A stretch of DNA of 64,000 nt from Shewanella sp. SNU WT4. GTDB taxonomy: Bacteria; Pseudomonadota; Gammaproteobacteria; Enterobacterales; Shewanellaceae. Under the pieces are notes generated by a model. It did no database searches and was not told the DNA's origin. It saw only the letters and a list, made by a program, of their open reading frames with translations. Position numbers and translations under genes: made by a program. Position 1 is the stretch's first letter; each line of letters opens with the position of its first letter. This document shows positions 29,103-37,954 of the stretch, one piece after another. Location: NCBI RefSeq assembly GCF_006494715.1, contig NZ_CP041151.1:558001-622000 (forward strand), given 5' to 3'.

Positions 29103-29897
29103 ATGATTATGGATAACAGCAATATTTGCCATGGCATGCCCTGTTGGAGTGAATTAGCCGCCAAGGATTGGACGCAAGCGAAACAGTTTTATCATGCCTT
29201 TTTCGGTTGGAAAATGGATGATATGCCCCTGCCTGTTGGCGCTTATACCATGCTCTCGTTGCAGGGTACTGCCATAGGCGCGCTGTATCCTGCTGAAGAT
29301 GATCCCTGCACACCTATGTTAGGTTGGAGCACTTATTTTGCGGTGGATGATATTCATGCCAGCTTACAGGCAGTGCAAGCCTCGGGCGGGGTGGTGCGCC
29401 TTGGCCCCCATCAAGTGGGAAGCGCAGGTTTTATGGCACAAGTAGCAGATCCCGAAGGCGCGGTGTTTTGTTTATGGCAAGCCAAAGATCATAGCGGCGC
29501 GGTGCAAGGCGGCGGTTGTCATCATTTATCTTGGGTTGAGCTTGCCTGCAAAGATGCCGATAGCTGCCAGCATTTTTATCAACAAGTCTTGGGGTGGCAA
29601 TGCCGCACCTTAATGGTGAATCGACAGCTGTATCGCGCATTTTCAGTCTCTGGAAAGCCAGTGGCTGGCATGCTGCAAATGACCAGCGACTGGGGCGATA
29701 TGCCCAGTCACTGGATGCTGTATTTCCAAGTGGCAGATTGTGATGACAGCGCGGCAAAGGCAACATCCTTAGGGGCGACTGTGTGTGTGTCGCCCACAGA
29801 GATTGCCAAAATTGGTCGTTTTAGCGTGATTAATGACCCTCAAGGGGCGACATTTTCAATTGTTGCTTTAGACGATAAGCGCTTAGCGCAGCAGTAA
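29103..29897 (+). CDS. Two-domain VOC (glyoxalase/dioxygenase-like) protein
   Basis: A protein of about 264 residues made of two vicinal-oxygen-chelate domains (about 8-125 and 133-258). Each starts with a W-x-E-L-A-x-KD pattern followed by FY and GW (CWSELAAKDWTQAKQFYHAFFGW; LSWVELACKDADSCQHFYQQVLGW) and ends with a DP-x-GA-x-F strand. VOC proteins may be lyases, isomerases, dioxygenases or binding proteins; no substrate can be assigned. ATG 29103 is preferred by a weak GGA SD; GTG 29100 and ATG 29109 are alternatives. It stands alone, convergent with the RNase T2 gene. Confidence 0.85.
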   Translation: MIMDNSNICHGMPCWSELAAKDWTQAKQFYHAFFGWKMDDMPLPVGAYTMLSLQGTAIGALYPAEDDPCTPMLGWSTYFAVDDIHASLQAVQASGGVVRLGPHQVGSAGFMAQVADPEGAVFCLWQAKDHSGAVQGGGCHHLSWVELACKDADSCQHFYQQVLGWQCRTLMVNRQLYRAFSVSGKPVAGMLQMTSDWGDMPSHWMLYFQVADCDDSAAKATSLGATVCVSPTEIAKIGRFSVINDPQGATFSIVALDDKRLAQQ

Positions 29898-29981
29898 ACT
29901 TGCCGTTAATAGCTCAATTTTCAATTGGTTATCAAGCTACCAATGTGCTTGATTACTTAATCGCAGTGCGAGCTTGTTAGG

Positions 29982-31040
29982 CTAATAGCCTGGCGCATCA
30001 ATAGTAAATTGCGCTGGGCAAGATCCAGGTTTAATCGGGCGCGCTTGCGCTAATAACTGGCTCAAACTGGTGTCAGTTAAGTCTTTGGGTAAGCTTAATT
30101 GGATTTCCATCAATACCCCATTGCGGCATTGCAGGCTGACTTTATTGCTGGCATCAGGGCCAAAGTCTTGGCTAAATGCCTGCATAAACTGTTTGCGACT
30201 TATGGTTTGGCCAATGCGCTTTTTTAATAAGTCGCGCACTAATGACGAGTTATTCACTGCTGTGGTTAAGCGAATCGCTTGCTGAAAATAGTCATCTTGG
30301 CTAAATGTGGTGCAGCTGCCATGTTTCCAATATTCATGTTTTTGCAAACAAGTGCCAAATTGCGCGCTTGGCATTAACGACTCAAGCGCGGTGCGAGTGG
30401 ATTCTGACAAGGTAAGCGCTGGGTAATCGCAAAAGTGTTTTGGCTTAGACGTCACGTCAGCGCAGTAACCATAATTGATGCCGCAGCCTTGTTTATTGGG
30501 CCACAGGCCATGTAGGCTAAAGTTGTGGTGCGCCGGCAAACTTGCATCTCTCAGCATAGTTGTGCATTCGGCCTTGTTACGGCCACTTAATTCACAAAAC
30601 GCATTCTGCCAACTTAAGGCTAATAGATTGGAATCATACTGCTCAGGCGTGGAGCATGCTTGGCGTTTATTGCTAGCTGCCACTGGCTGATTTGCGCTTT
30701 GAGATAAGGGTTGAGTGAATGTCGCAGCCGTAGGCGAGGCACTTTGTGTTGTCGATGTTAGTGCGCCGCAATTGGCGGCCACCCAGCGCTGCGGGGAAGG
30801 GGCAATCGAAGTCTCGAGTCGATACCAGCTAGGATTGTCGCTGCTGCCTAGATATTCAATCACGGCGTAGGTTTGACCCACTTGGGTGTGGTGATCGCCA
30901 GGATTGGTTTGTTTGTTTTTGGATTGATAAAGCGGGCACACAGCCTTGGCACTAAACTCTGCCGTCATGGGCGCGCTGTGGCTTGGCATGGCAGTTAGTA
31001 ATAGCAGGGCAACTAAAGGTAAGCCGTTAACATTCATCAT
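29982..31040 (-). CDS. Secreted RNase T2 family ribonuclease
   Basis: A 352-residue protein with a signal peptide (about 1-22). The RNase T2 catalytic boxes are both present: CAS I in NFSLHGLWPNK and CAS II in KHEYWKHGSC, each with its histidine. It should cut RNA in the periplasm with little base preference, as E. coli RNase I does. Residues about 33-92, before the nuclease domain, look like a small beta-rich SH3-like domain (CPLY...PSWYRLET...RWVAANCG), followed by a Ser/Thr/Gln-rich linker. E. coli RNase I has no such N-terminal part. No operon partner is evident. Confidence 0.9.
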   Translation of the reverse strand: MMNVNGLPLVALLLLTAMPSHSAPMTAEFSAKAVCPLYQSKNKQTNPGDHHTQVGQTYAVIEYLGSSDNPSWYRLETSIAPSPQRWVAANCGALTSTTQSASPTAATFTQPLSQSANQPVAASNKRQACSTPEQYDSNLLALSWQNAFCELSGRNKAECTTMLRDASLPAHHNFSLHGLWPNKQGCGINYGYCADVTSKPKHFCDYPALTLSESTRTALESLMPSAQFGTCLQKHEYWKHGSCTTFSQDDYFQQAIRLTTAVNNSSLVRDLLKKRIGQTISRKQFMQAFSQDFGPDASNKVSLQCRNGVLMEIQLSLPKDLTDTSLSQLLAQARPIKPGSCPAQFTIDAPGY

Positions 31041-31196
31041 TATTTATCTGGTTTTTGCAGGCAGTTAAGAATCCACAAGCTTAGCATTGTGATGAAAAGA
31101 GTGACACTGACTTAAAACATGGGAGTGAGCTGCTCACTCTATGAATAATTGAGCCCAAGAAATTAGCTCAATAAATGAAGCTAAGAATTAAGAGCT

Positions 31197-31225
31197 CGCA
31201 GTAAAAGGGCAAGCCTTCTACTGCG
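31197..31225 (-). other. Stem-loop after cusA
   Basis: CGCAGTA (31197-31203) pairs with TACTGCG (31219-31225), continuing after one mismatch with AAGG/CCTT. It lies 46 bases after the cusA stop. There is no clear T run on the minus strand, so it is at best a weak terminator or an RNA-stabilising hairpin. Confidence 0.4.
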
Positions 31226-31270
31226 AATTCAACCATAGATAATCTGTGATTTCGCCCTTAAGGCTAAAGC

Positions 31271-34200
31271 TTAATCCTTAGTCAGCTTACGGCCATAAAT
31301 CAGCAGATATAAGGCAGGTAATACAAATAGTGATAACAGTGGCGCCGTTACCATGCCGCCTATCATAGGCGCGGCGATTTTTTGCATCACTTCATTACCA
31401 CTGCCAGCGCCCCACATGATAGGGAGCAGACCAAAGAAGATGGTCGCAACTGTCATGGCTTTAGGGCGAATACGCATTACCGCCCCTTCCATTAGCGCCG
31501 CTTTGAGGTCATTGACTGTGTTATATTTCCCTTCTGCCTGATGCTGCTTAATGGCATTGTTTAAGTAAATCAGCATCACCACACCAAACTCAGCCGCAAC
31601 GCCCGCGAGCGCTATCATGCCAACCGCGACTGCCACCGACATGTTGTAGTCCAGCAAGTAGAGTAACCAGCTGCTGCCCACTAAGGCAAAAGGTAAGCTC
31701 ACCATGATCATGCTGGCTTGCAGGCTTGAGCCAAAGGTCAGCATTAACAAGATGAAGATCACTGCCAATGTTACAGGCACCACTTGTTTAAGTTTGGCAT
31801 CTACCCTTTGCATGTATTCATATTGGCCTGCAAATGAATAGCTGTAGCGGGGCGGTACTTTAAGCTCAGCATCTAAGGCCACTTTGGCATTATCTATATA
31901 GTCACCAATGGATACGCCTTTAATATCAATAAAGACCCAAGAGATCAGGCGACCATCTTCACTGCTTAACATCGGCGGGCCATCGCTAATACTAATATCA
32001 GCAAGGTTACCTAATGGCAGGTAATTACCACTCTTGGTCACCACAGGTAACTCGACTAACTTTTGTAAATCATCACGCAATTCACGCGGATATCTTAAGT
32101 TAATGGGGTAACGCTCTGCGCCTTGAATGGATTCACCTATGTTCATGCCACCAATGGCATAGCGCACGACATCTTGAATGTCGCTTAAGTTCATGCCATA
32201 ACGCGCCGCCACATCAAGTTTTGGAGTGATATCAAGGTAGCGGCCACCGCTTGAGCGCTCAGCGTAAGCTGATTGCGTGCCGGGCACTTTACTTAAAATG
32301 GCTTCAATGTCAGCACCTATGCTTTGCAGAGTTTGAACATCGGCGCCACTAATCTTAATGCCCACTGGGGTTTTAATACCCGTTGAAAGCATATCGATGC
32401 GGGTCTTAATCGGTTGCACCCAAGCATTGGTGATACCTGGCACTTTTACTGTGGCTTGCAGCTGAGCAATAACATCTTCAAGGGTAACGCCTTCACGCCA
32501 CTCCTCTTTGGGTTTGAGCATAATAGTGGTTTCGAGCATAGTTAGTGGCGCCGGATCGGTCGCCGTTTCTGCGCGCCCCACTTTGCCAAAGACTCTAGCC
32601 ACCTCGGGCACGGTTTTAATTAACCTGTCGGTTTGCTGCAATATTTCCGCCGCTTTACCTGCGCTGATCCCTGGCAAAGTAGTTGGCATATATAACAAAT
32701 CGCCTTCATCAAGCTCAGGCATAAACTCTTTGCCTAAGTTTGATAACGGATAAAAGGCGCTAAGAAAGGCAATGAAGGCCACTAACAAGGTGGTTTTGGG
32801 AAACTTTAATACGCTTTGCAGCGCTGGGCGATATAAGGCAATTAAGAAGCGACTTAAGGGATTACTTTGCTCGCTTGGAATTTTACCGCGAATAAAGTAG
32901 CCCATTAATACCGGCACTAAGGTAATAGATAAAATCGCTGCCGCCGCCATGGCAAAGGTTTTGGTGTAAGCAAGGGGCGCAAACAAGCGGCCTTCTTGAG
33001 CTTCTAAGGCAAATACAGGTAAGAAGCTTAAGGTAATAATTAACAGCGAGAAAAATAGCGCTGGCCCCACTTCAATGGAAGCTTCGCTGACTAATTGCCA
33101 ATGCTCGCTATTATCAGGACGCCGGCCATGTTTTTGCTCAAAATGCTCAAGATGCTTGTGCATGTTTTCAATCATTACAATGGCGCCATCCACCACAGCG
33201 CCAATAGCAATGGCAATACCGCCCAAGCTCATAATGTTGGCATTCACTCCCATGGCATTCATTACCATAAAGGCAATTAAAATGGCGAGCGGTAGGGTAA
33301 TTACGGCCACTAAGGTTGAACGTGCGTGCAGCAAAAACAGTAAGCACACCACACCAACAACTAGCATTTCCTCAATCACTTTTTGAAAGAGGTTATCAAC
33401 AGACTTTAAAATTAAGCCAGATCTGTCATAGGTTGGGACTATCTCGACCCCTTCAGGCAGGCCTGTTTTCAGTTGCTCTAATTTGGTTTTCACTGCTTCA
33501 ATGGTGGCTAATGCGTTTTCGCCGTAGCGCATCACAATAATGCCGCCAACCACTTCGCCTTCACCATCAAGTTCAGCAATGCCGCGCCGTGAGGCTGGGC
33601 CTTTACGAATATCGGCCACATCTTTAAGCAATAGTGGCGTGCCAGTGGCGCTTGCCATGCCTAATGGGATGTTGGCAAAATCTTCTATGCTCTGGCGATA
33701 ACCCTTGGCTCTTACCATGTACTCAGCTTCAGCCATTTCAACCACAGAGCCGCCAACTTCACTGTTAGCATTATCTATGGCTTGCTTGACCCTTGAGATA
33801 TCCATCTGATAAATAGCTAATTTGCTGGGTTGCAATACGATTTGATAGGTCTGCTCCATGCCGCCAACGGTTGCGACTTCCGACACCCCTTGCACGCTTT
33901 GCAGCTCAAGCTTTAAGTACCAATCTTGCAGGGATTTAAGCTGTGATAGATCAAGCTTGCCGGTGCGATCGACTAAGGCATATTCAAAGATCCAACCAAC
34001 CCCGGAGGCATCTGGGCCAAGGCTTGGTTGCACGCCACTTGGCAGACGGCTACTGACTTGGCTTAAGTATTCCAATACTCGCGAACGCGCCCAGTAAATG
34101 TCGGTGCCATCTTCAAAAATGACATACACGTAGGAGTCTCCAAACATAGAGAATCCACGCACTGTCTTAGCGCCTGGCACAGATAACATGGCGCTCGATA

Positions 34201-34405
34201 GCGGGTAAGTTACCTGATCTTCAACCAATTGCGGCGCTTGACCTGGGTAACTGGTTTTAATAATAACCTGCACGTCCGATAAGTCGGGCAGGGCATCGAG
34301 CGGGGTTTTACGCAGCTGATCTATGCCGATCACGGCGATCATTATGGTGATTATCAGCACCATCAGCCTTTGGCGTAAACAGCCTTGGATTATTTTCTCT
34401 AGCAT
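31271..34405 (-). CDS. cusA: CusA-type copper/silver efflux RND transporter
   Basis: A 1044-residue heavy-metal RND pump that expels Cu(I)/Ag(I) using proton flow. The 12-span plan with two large periplasmic loops is clear. Methionines of the export path are visible in context: MPELDEGDLLYMPTTLPGIS, LTMLETTIMLKPKEEW and KTRIDMLSTGIKTPVGIKISG, the last matching the CusA rather than the CzcA pattern. It follows cusB by nine bases. No outer-membrane channel gene lies beside it, so the complex must use one encoded elsewhere. Confidence 0.93.
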   Translation of the reverse strand: MLEKIIQGCLRQRLMVLIITIMIAVIGIDQLRKTPLDALPDLSDVQVIIKTSYPGQAPQLVEDQVTYPLSSAMLSVPGAKTVRGFSMFGDSYVYVIFEDGTDIYWARSRVLEYLSQVSSRLPSGVQPSLGPDASGVGWIFEYALVDRTGKLDLSQLKSLQDWYLKLELQSVQGVSEVATVGGMEQTYQIVLQPSKLAIYQMDISRVKQAIDNANSEVGGSVVEMAEAEYMVRAKGYRQSIEDFANIPLGMASATGTPLLLKDVADIRKGPASRRGIAELDGEGEVVGGIIVMRYGENALATIEAVKTKLEQLKTGLPEGVEIVPTYDRSGLILKSVDNLFQKVIEEMLVVGVVCLLFLLHARSTLVAVITLPLAILIAFMVMNAMGVNANIMSLGGIAIAIGAVVDGAIVMIENMHKHLEHFEQKHGRRPDNSEHWQLVSEASIEVGPALFFSLLIITLSFLPVFALEAQEGRLFAPLAYTKTFAMAAAAILSITLVPVLMGYFIRGKIPSEQSNPLSRFLIALYRPALQSVLKFPKTTLLVAFIAFLSAFYPLSNLGKEFMPELDEGDLLYMPTTLPGISAGKAAEILQQTDRLIKTVPEVARVFGKVGRAETATDPAPLTMLETTIMLKPKEEWREGVTLEDVIAQLQATVKVPGITNAWVQPIKTRIDMLSTGIKTPVGIKISGADVQTLQSIGADIEAILSKVPGTQSAYAERSSGGRYLDITPKLDVAARYGMNLSDIQDVVRYAIGGMNIGESIQGAERYPINLRYPRELRDDLQKLVELPVVTKSGNYLPLGNLADISISDGPPMLSSEDGRLISWVFIDIKGVSIGDYIDNAKVALDAELKVPPRYSYSFAGQYEYMQRVDAKLKQVVPVTLAVIFILLMLTFGSSLQASMIMVSLPFALVGSSWLLYLLDYNMSVAVAVGMIALAGVAAEFGVVMLIYLNNAIKQHQAEGKYNTVNDLKAALMEGAVMRIRPKAMTVATIFFGLLPIMWGAGSGNEVMQKIAAPMIGGMVTAPLLSLFVLPALYLLIYGRKLTKD

Positions 34406-34414
34406 GATGCGCTC

Positions 34415-35872
34415 CTAGTGCTGATGACCTTGGCTTAAGCGTAGTAAACTGCCCTTTAAGCTAGCTTCTGAATCCAGCAGGAATTGACCTGAGGTCACGA
34501 CCATTTCACCGTCATTAAGACCGGAAATGATTTCGCTCTTACCTTGGGTTTGCATGCCAACTACGACTTCTTTCGCCACAAAGCTAGTGTCGCCTTGTTT
34601 GACTATGACGCGGTTTTGCTTGCCAGTTTGAATTAAGGCTTCGCTTGGCACATATAAGGCACCACGCTTAGCGCCGCCAAAGAAGGCAACGTTAGCTAAG
34701 GTTTTTGGTCGCAAGCTGGCATCAGGATTACTCAGTACCACTCGAACTCTTAAGCTTCTGGTAATAGGGTCAAGTTCTGGATAGATATAATCAATCTTGC
34801 CCTTCATATCGCTGATATTAAGCGCCGGAATGCTAATCTCAGCCTCTTGCCCTAAAGCGAGCCAAGATTGCTCATTTTCAAACACATCAGCCACTACCCA
34901 CACTTTAGATAAATCCACTAACGAGATAATCTCAGTTTGCGGCTCCACATACATGCCATCACGGATGTTGAGGGTTTCTACCACAGCATCTCGCTTGGCA
35001 TAAAATGGCACCTTAAACTGGGTCTGCTTAGTGCTGGCTAATTGCTTAATTTGTGCCGCGTTGAAACCCAGTAGCTCTAAACGTAAGCCGGCATTACGGA
35101 CTAATTGCTGATAATTTTTGCTGTTATTGTTTTGCGCTAAGGTTTCCATGGCCAGCAAGTAATCATTCTGGGCATTGATTAACTCGGGTGAATACAGCTC
35201 ATATAACAGCTGGCCTTGTTTAATTTTATCGCCCGCCGATTCAACATTAAGTTTTTCAACCCAGCCGCTGACCCGTGGGTGAATATGCTCGATTAGTCTT
35301 TGATCATAATCAATGGAGCCGACGGCGCGTACGTATTTCCACAAGGTGCCGCGGGTTGCTGGGGCTACCCGTAGCGCTAAGGCTTGCTGCATATTGCCTG
35401 AGACATTGACTTCAATTTCAGTGGCGCTGGTGGCCATATTGACTGGCTCTAAATCCATACCACAAATCGGGCAGCTGCCTTCTTGGTCGCTGACAATATG
35501 CGGGTGCATAGGGCAAACATATTTGACCTTGGCAGGCGTTAACTCAGTTAACGGCTTAAGCTCCTTGATGGGGGCTAAGGTCTTGATGTTGCTCGTTGCG
35601 CCCGCGTCTTGATGCTGATGTTCAGCACTGGCTTCTTCTTCTTCCTCTTCTTTAACTAAAAACATCTTACAAATTGGGCAACGACCTGGCTCATGGCTGG
35701 TTTCTTGCGGGTGCATAGGGCAGTAATAATGCTGCTCTGCGTTGCTGCTGGTGTTAGTGGTGATGGCCGCATCTTGGCTGCTGGCTTGTGCTTGCGCCAT
35801 AGCGCTTGGCATAGCTACGCTTAAACTCAGTCCAAGTAAGATACTGCTGGCTTTTAGGTTAAAACTATTCAT
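34415..35872 (-). CDS. cusB: CusB-type membrane fusion protein with two heavy-metal-binding domains
   Basis: A 485-residue periplasmic adaptor. After a signal peptide (about 1-26) come two heavy-metal-binding domains, YYCPMHPQ...CPICKM (about 49-73) and YVCPMHPH...CPICGM (about 118-144), split by an acidic run (EEEEEE) and His-rich segment. The adaptor core follows: SIDYDQRLIEHIHPRVSGWVEKLNVESAGDKIKQGQLLYELYSPEL and a barrel domain. It carries metal from chaperones to CusA and links to the outer-membrane channel. GAGGG lies seven bases before the ATG. The second domain type in this family is common; having two is less so. Confidence 0.92.
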   Translation of the reverse strand: MNSFNLKASSILLGLSLSVAMPSAMAQAQASSQDAAITTNTSSNAEQHYYCPMHPQETSHEPGRCPICKMFLVKEEEEEEASAEHQHQDAGATSNIKTLAPIKELKPLTELTPAKVKYVCPMHPHIVSDQEGSCPICGMDLEPVNMATSATEIEVNVSGNMQQALALRVAPATRGTLWKYVRAVGSIDYDQRLIEHIHPRVSGWVEKLNVESAGDKIKQGQLLYELYSPELINAQNDYLLAMETLAQNNNSKNYQQLVRNAGLRLELLGFNAAQIKQLASTKQTQFKVPFYAKRDAVVETLNIRDGMYVEPQTEIISLVDLSKVWVVADVFENEQSWLALGQEAEISIPALNISDMKGKIDYIYPELDPITRSLRVRVVLSNPDASLRPKTLANVAFFGGAKRGALYVPSEALIQTGKQNRVIVKQGDTSFVAKEVVVGMQTQGKSEIISGLNDGEMVVTSGQFLLDSEASLKGSLLRLSQGHQH

Positions 35873-35899
35873 AAAAAATCCCTCACTCCGCCCAGAGTA

Positions 35900-36400
35900 T
35901 TAACCGTGATGATGTGTTTTTTTAGACGCAGAAGTCTGCTTAGCTTCTAAGTCCATGCCGCACTTAGGGCATGAATCGCCTTTAACGCCAGTGACTTCTG
36001 GATGCATAGGGCAATCATGAGTGGCCGCTGTGGCTACTGGCTCTAAATCCATGCCGCACTTAGGGCATGAGTCGCCTTTAACGCCAGTCACTTCTGGGTG
36101 CATAGGGCAATCATAAGGAGTGTGCTGCGCATGTTGACCATGGTGAGCTTGCTTTGCGCTTGGGCACTTATCGCCATCGGCTTTTTTGCTTGGGCAATGT
36201 GACTTGCCAGAGGCTGAGGTTTGGGTTAAATCCATGCCGCATTTTGGGCATGAGTCACCTTTAACACCTGTTACTTCTGGGTGCATAGGGCAAGAGTGGC
36301 TGGCTGCATGCGCCGCGTGGCTATGATCAGCAGCAAAGGCTGTCGGCATTGAAACCGCGAAGAAAAACGTTAATAAAATAGTTTTGGCAAAAGATAACAT
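35900..36400 (-). CDS. Periplasmic protein with three heavy-metal-binding domains
   Basis: A 166-residue secreted protein, rich in His and Cys. After a signal peptide (about 1-24, ending AFA-AD) it has three nearly identical metal-binding units, (S/D)CPMHPEVTGVKGDSCPKCGMDL, at about 36-58, 97-120 and 129-151. Between the first and second is a segment with two more Cys-Pro sites and a His cluster, and the tail is HHHG. It likely holds or hands over Cu/Ag to the CusBA pump; this role is inferred from domains and position. ATG 36400 has GGAG eight bases upstream, better than an earlier ATG at 36430. Confidence 0.85.
   Translation of the reverse strand: MLSFAKTILLTFFFAVSMPTAFAADHSHAAHAASHSCPMHPEVTGVKGDSCPKCGMDLTQTSASGKSHCPSKKADGDKCPSAKQAHHGQHAQHTPYDCPMHPEVTGVKGDSCPKCGMDLEPVATAATHDCPMHPEVTGVKGDSCPKCGMDLEAKQTSASKKTHHHG
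35948..36295 (-). repeat. Three-copy DNA repeat encoding metal-binding units
   Basis: Units at 35948-36016, 36041-36112 and 36227-36295. The first two differ at only about three of 65 bases compared, including synonymous sites, so they look like a recent duplication; the third has diverged more. Confidence 0.75.
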
Positions 36401-36522
36401 AGTAAAGCTCCATCTATGAGATAGCCGCAATTAACCTAGGCACGATTCAATAGGTGCGGTTAGGCCGGGCTGAATTTTTTACAAGGTGGTGATGTTGTTT
36501 GCGTGAGGCAAACCTAGCGGAC

Positions 36523-36912
36523 TTAGACTATGGGAGGTCTCAGTTCTGTGGGCAGAGCTAGTGAGTGGAGCGAGGGGATAACAGAAAATAGCTTCTCAGA
36601 GTAAGCAAGAGTCGATGGCCACATCTGAGAATCCACTAAAGTGCCAGCAACAGAGATGCTGAGGCAATGGTTACAATCAGATAAACAGGCGCTGTCGCCC
36701 TCGCAGCAGGATTTATTGCCTGAGTTAGCAGCGGATTCATCGCAGCAAGCATGAGTGCTTACTGGATCTTGGCAATGAGCATCCATTATTTGCATATGAT
36801 CCATTGAGTTACTTGCAGGCATTGCCATCACTTGGCCACTGAAAGCCATGCCCTGCACAAGAAGTGCCAGCATAGTTAACATGACGAAAAATGAATGACG
36901 GGTTACAGCCAA
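36523..36912 (-). CDS. Small Cys-rich membrane/secreted protein of the copper cluster
   Basis: About 129 residues from a TTG at 36912 that has GGAG eight bases upstream (the frame is open to another TTG at 36927). A hydrophobic segment near residues 6-25 is followed by a Cys/His/Met-rich middle: HMQIMDAHCQD, THACCDE, KSCCEGDSACLSDCNHCL. The tail TELRPPIV is typical of small DUF2946-like proteins near copper genes. It may be a metal-sensing or metal-holding leader protein for the downstream genes. Function unknown; family match is tentative. Confidence 0.68.
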   Translation of the reverse strand: MAVTRHSFFVMLTMLALLVQGMAFSGQVMAMPASNSMDHMQIMDAHCQDPVSTHACCDESAANSGNKSCCEGDSACLSDCNHCLSISVAGTLVDSQMWPSTLAYSEKLFSVIPSLHSLALPTELRPPIV

Positions 36913-37333
36913 AGTAAGAATCTCCAATGAATACTCGCAAACTATAACATAGCTAATGATTTTTTAGGCGAGATATTTCACACTTTTATACTATTGATTT
37001 AATAAGCATATTCTTATTCTCTTGTGGTTAACCCCAGAATATTGTGTTTATCAATTCTCATAATCAACTTATGACTAGACTGGCGTCACAGTTTTGCTGC
37101 CTGGGCCATAGATTGTGAGTTAGATAGATAAAATGACCCAGAATAGGGGGCAAAATCATCACGAAGCCGTTGTTTTGAAAAAATAATGAGCGGATTTGTG
37201 CGATGAGGATCCCATTTTTACGATTTTAGTTATTTAAATGTTCATTTTTTGATTCGGAATCAAATTTATTAAAGTTAAATGAACATAAAATAGAAAAATT
37301 AAATGATAAATTCCGAAGAATTGGAGAGCTGTG
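36913..37333. other. Divergent region between the copper cluster and cymA
   Basis: About 420 AT-rich bases with no gene. The cymA-proximal part holds nested inverted repeats (37238-37286, listed separately). Copper-responsive and cymA promoters should lie here; I found no clear CueR- or CusR-type box. Confidence 0.55.
37238..37286. promoter_or_regulatory. Nested inverted repeats upstream of cymA
   Basis: Outer arms ATGTTCATTT (37238-37247) and AAATGAACAT (37277-37286) enclose an 8-bp palindrome TTTGATTC-G-GAATCAAA (37248-37264). The set lies 48-96 bases before the cymA ATG. The inner palindrome contains TTGAT and ATCAA half-sites, but five bases apart rather than the four of an FNR/EtrA box. 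Confidence 0.55.
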
Positions 37334-37897
37334 ATGAACTTGCGTGCATTATTCAAACCTAGCGCAAAATACTCAATATTCGCCTTATTAGTGGTGGGTA
37401 TTGTCGTTGGCGTCGTTGGATTTTTTGCCACCCAACAAACTCTGCATGCAACCAGTACAGATGCTTTCTGTATGACTTGTCACGCAGGCCATTCTCTGCA
37501 AGATGAAGTGTTAGCTTCACCGCATGGCGATAATCGCGCTGGTATCGTAGTGCAGTGTCAGCAATGTCATATTGCCCAAGAGCCATTTGCTTATTTGACC
37601 AAGAAAATCGTGGTATCTAAAGATATCATTGGTTACTTGACCATTGACGGCTTTGAAACTCAAGAATGGTTAGAGACTAACCGTAAAGAGCAAGCTGAAT
37701 TGGCTCGCGACTATTTACGTTCAATTGACTCTTCAACCTGTCAAAACTGTCATAACCGCATTTATGAAAATCCGTCGGCTAACATGAAGAAGATGGCTGT
37801 CAGAATGCATGAAATGAACTTCAAGAAAGCTCCTGAAGACAGAAAGACTTGTATTGATTGTCACAAAGGCATTGCCCACCCATATCCAAAAGGATAA
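37334..37897 (+). CDS. cymA: Tetraheme quinol dehydrogenase CymA (NapC/NirT family)
   Basis: A 187-residue inner membrane c-type cytochrome, anchored by one N-terminal span (about 14-33). Four heme sites are seen: CMTCH, CQQCH, CQNCH and CIDCH. It follows Shewanella CymA closely from start (MNLRALFKPSAKYS) to end (DCHKGIAHPYPKG). CymA oxidises menaquinol and feeds many periplasmic and outer-membrane respiratory paths. ATG 37334 has GGAG seven bases upstream. It is a single gene ended by a strong terminator. The DMSO reductase and menaquinone genes in this window are natural partners. Confidence 0.96.
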   Translation: MNLRALFKPSAKYSIFALLVVGIVVGVVGFFATQQTLHATSTDAFCMTCHAGHSLQDEVLASPHGDNRAGIVVQCQQCHIAQEPFAYLTKKIVVSKDIIGYLTIDGFETQEWLETNRKEQAELARDYLRSIDSSTCQNCHNRIYENPSANMKKMAVRMHEMNFKKAPEDRKTCIDCHKGIAHPYPKG

Positions 37898-37914
37898 GTT
37901 GGCAATTAGCTTAT

Positions 37915-37942
37915 AAAAAACCCGCAGTTAGCGGGTTTTTTT
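37915..37942 (+). terminator. Rho-independent terminator of cymA
   Basis: AAAAAACCCGC/GCGGGTTTTTT stem with AGTTA loop and a seven-T tail, 18 bases after the stop; it may also serve the convergent DUF1145 gene. Confidence 0.9.
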
Positions 37943-37954
37943 ATGGGCACGGCT

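Noticed and set aside
37249..37263. FNR/EtrA box before cymA
   Set aside because: The half-sites TTGAT and ATCAA are perfect but five bases apart; the known box has four. Kept only as a palindrome.
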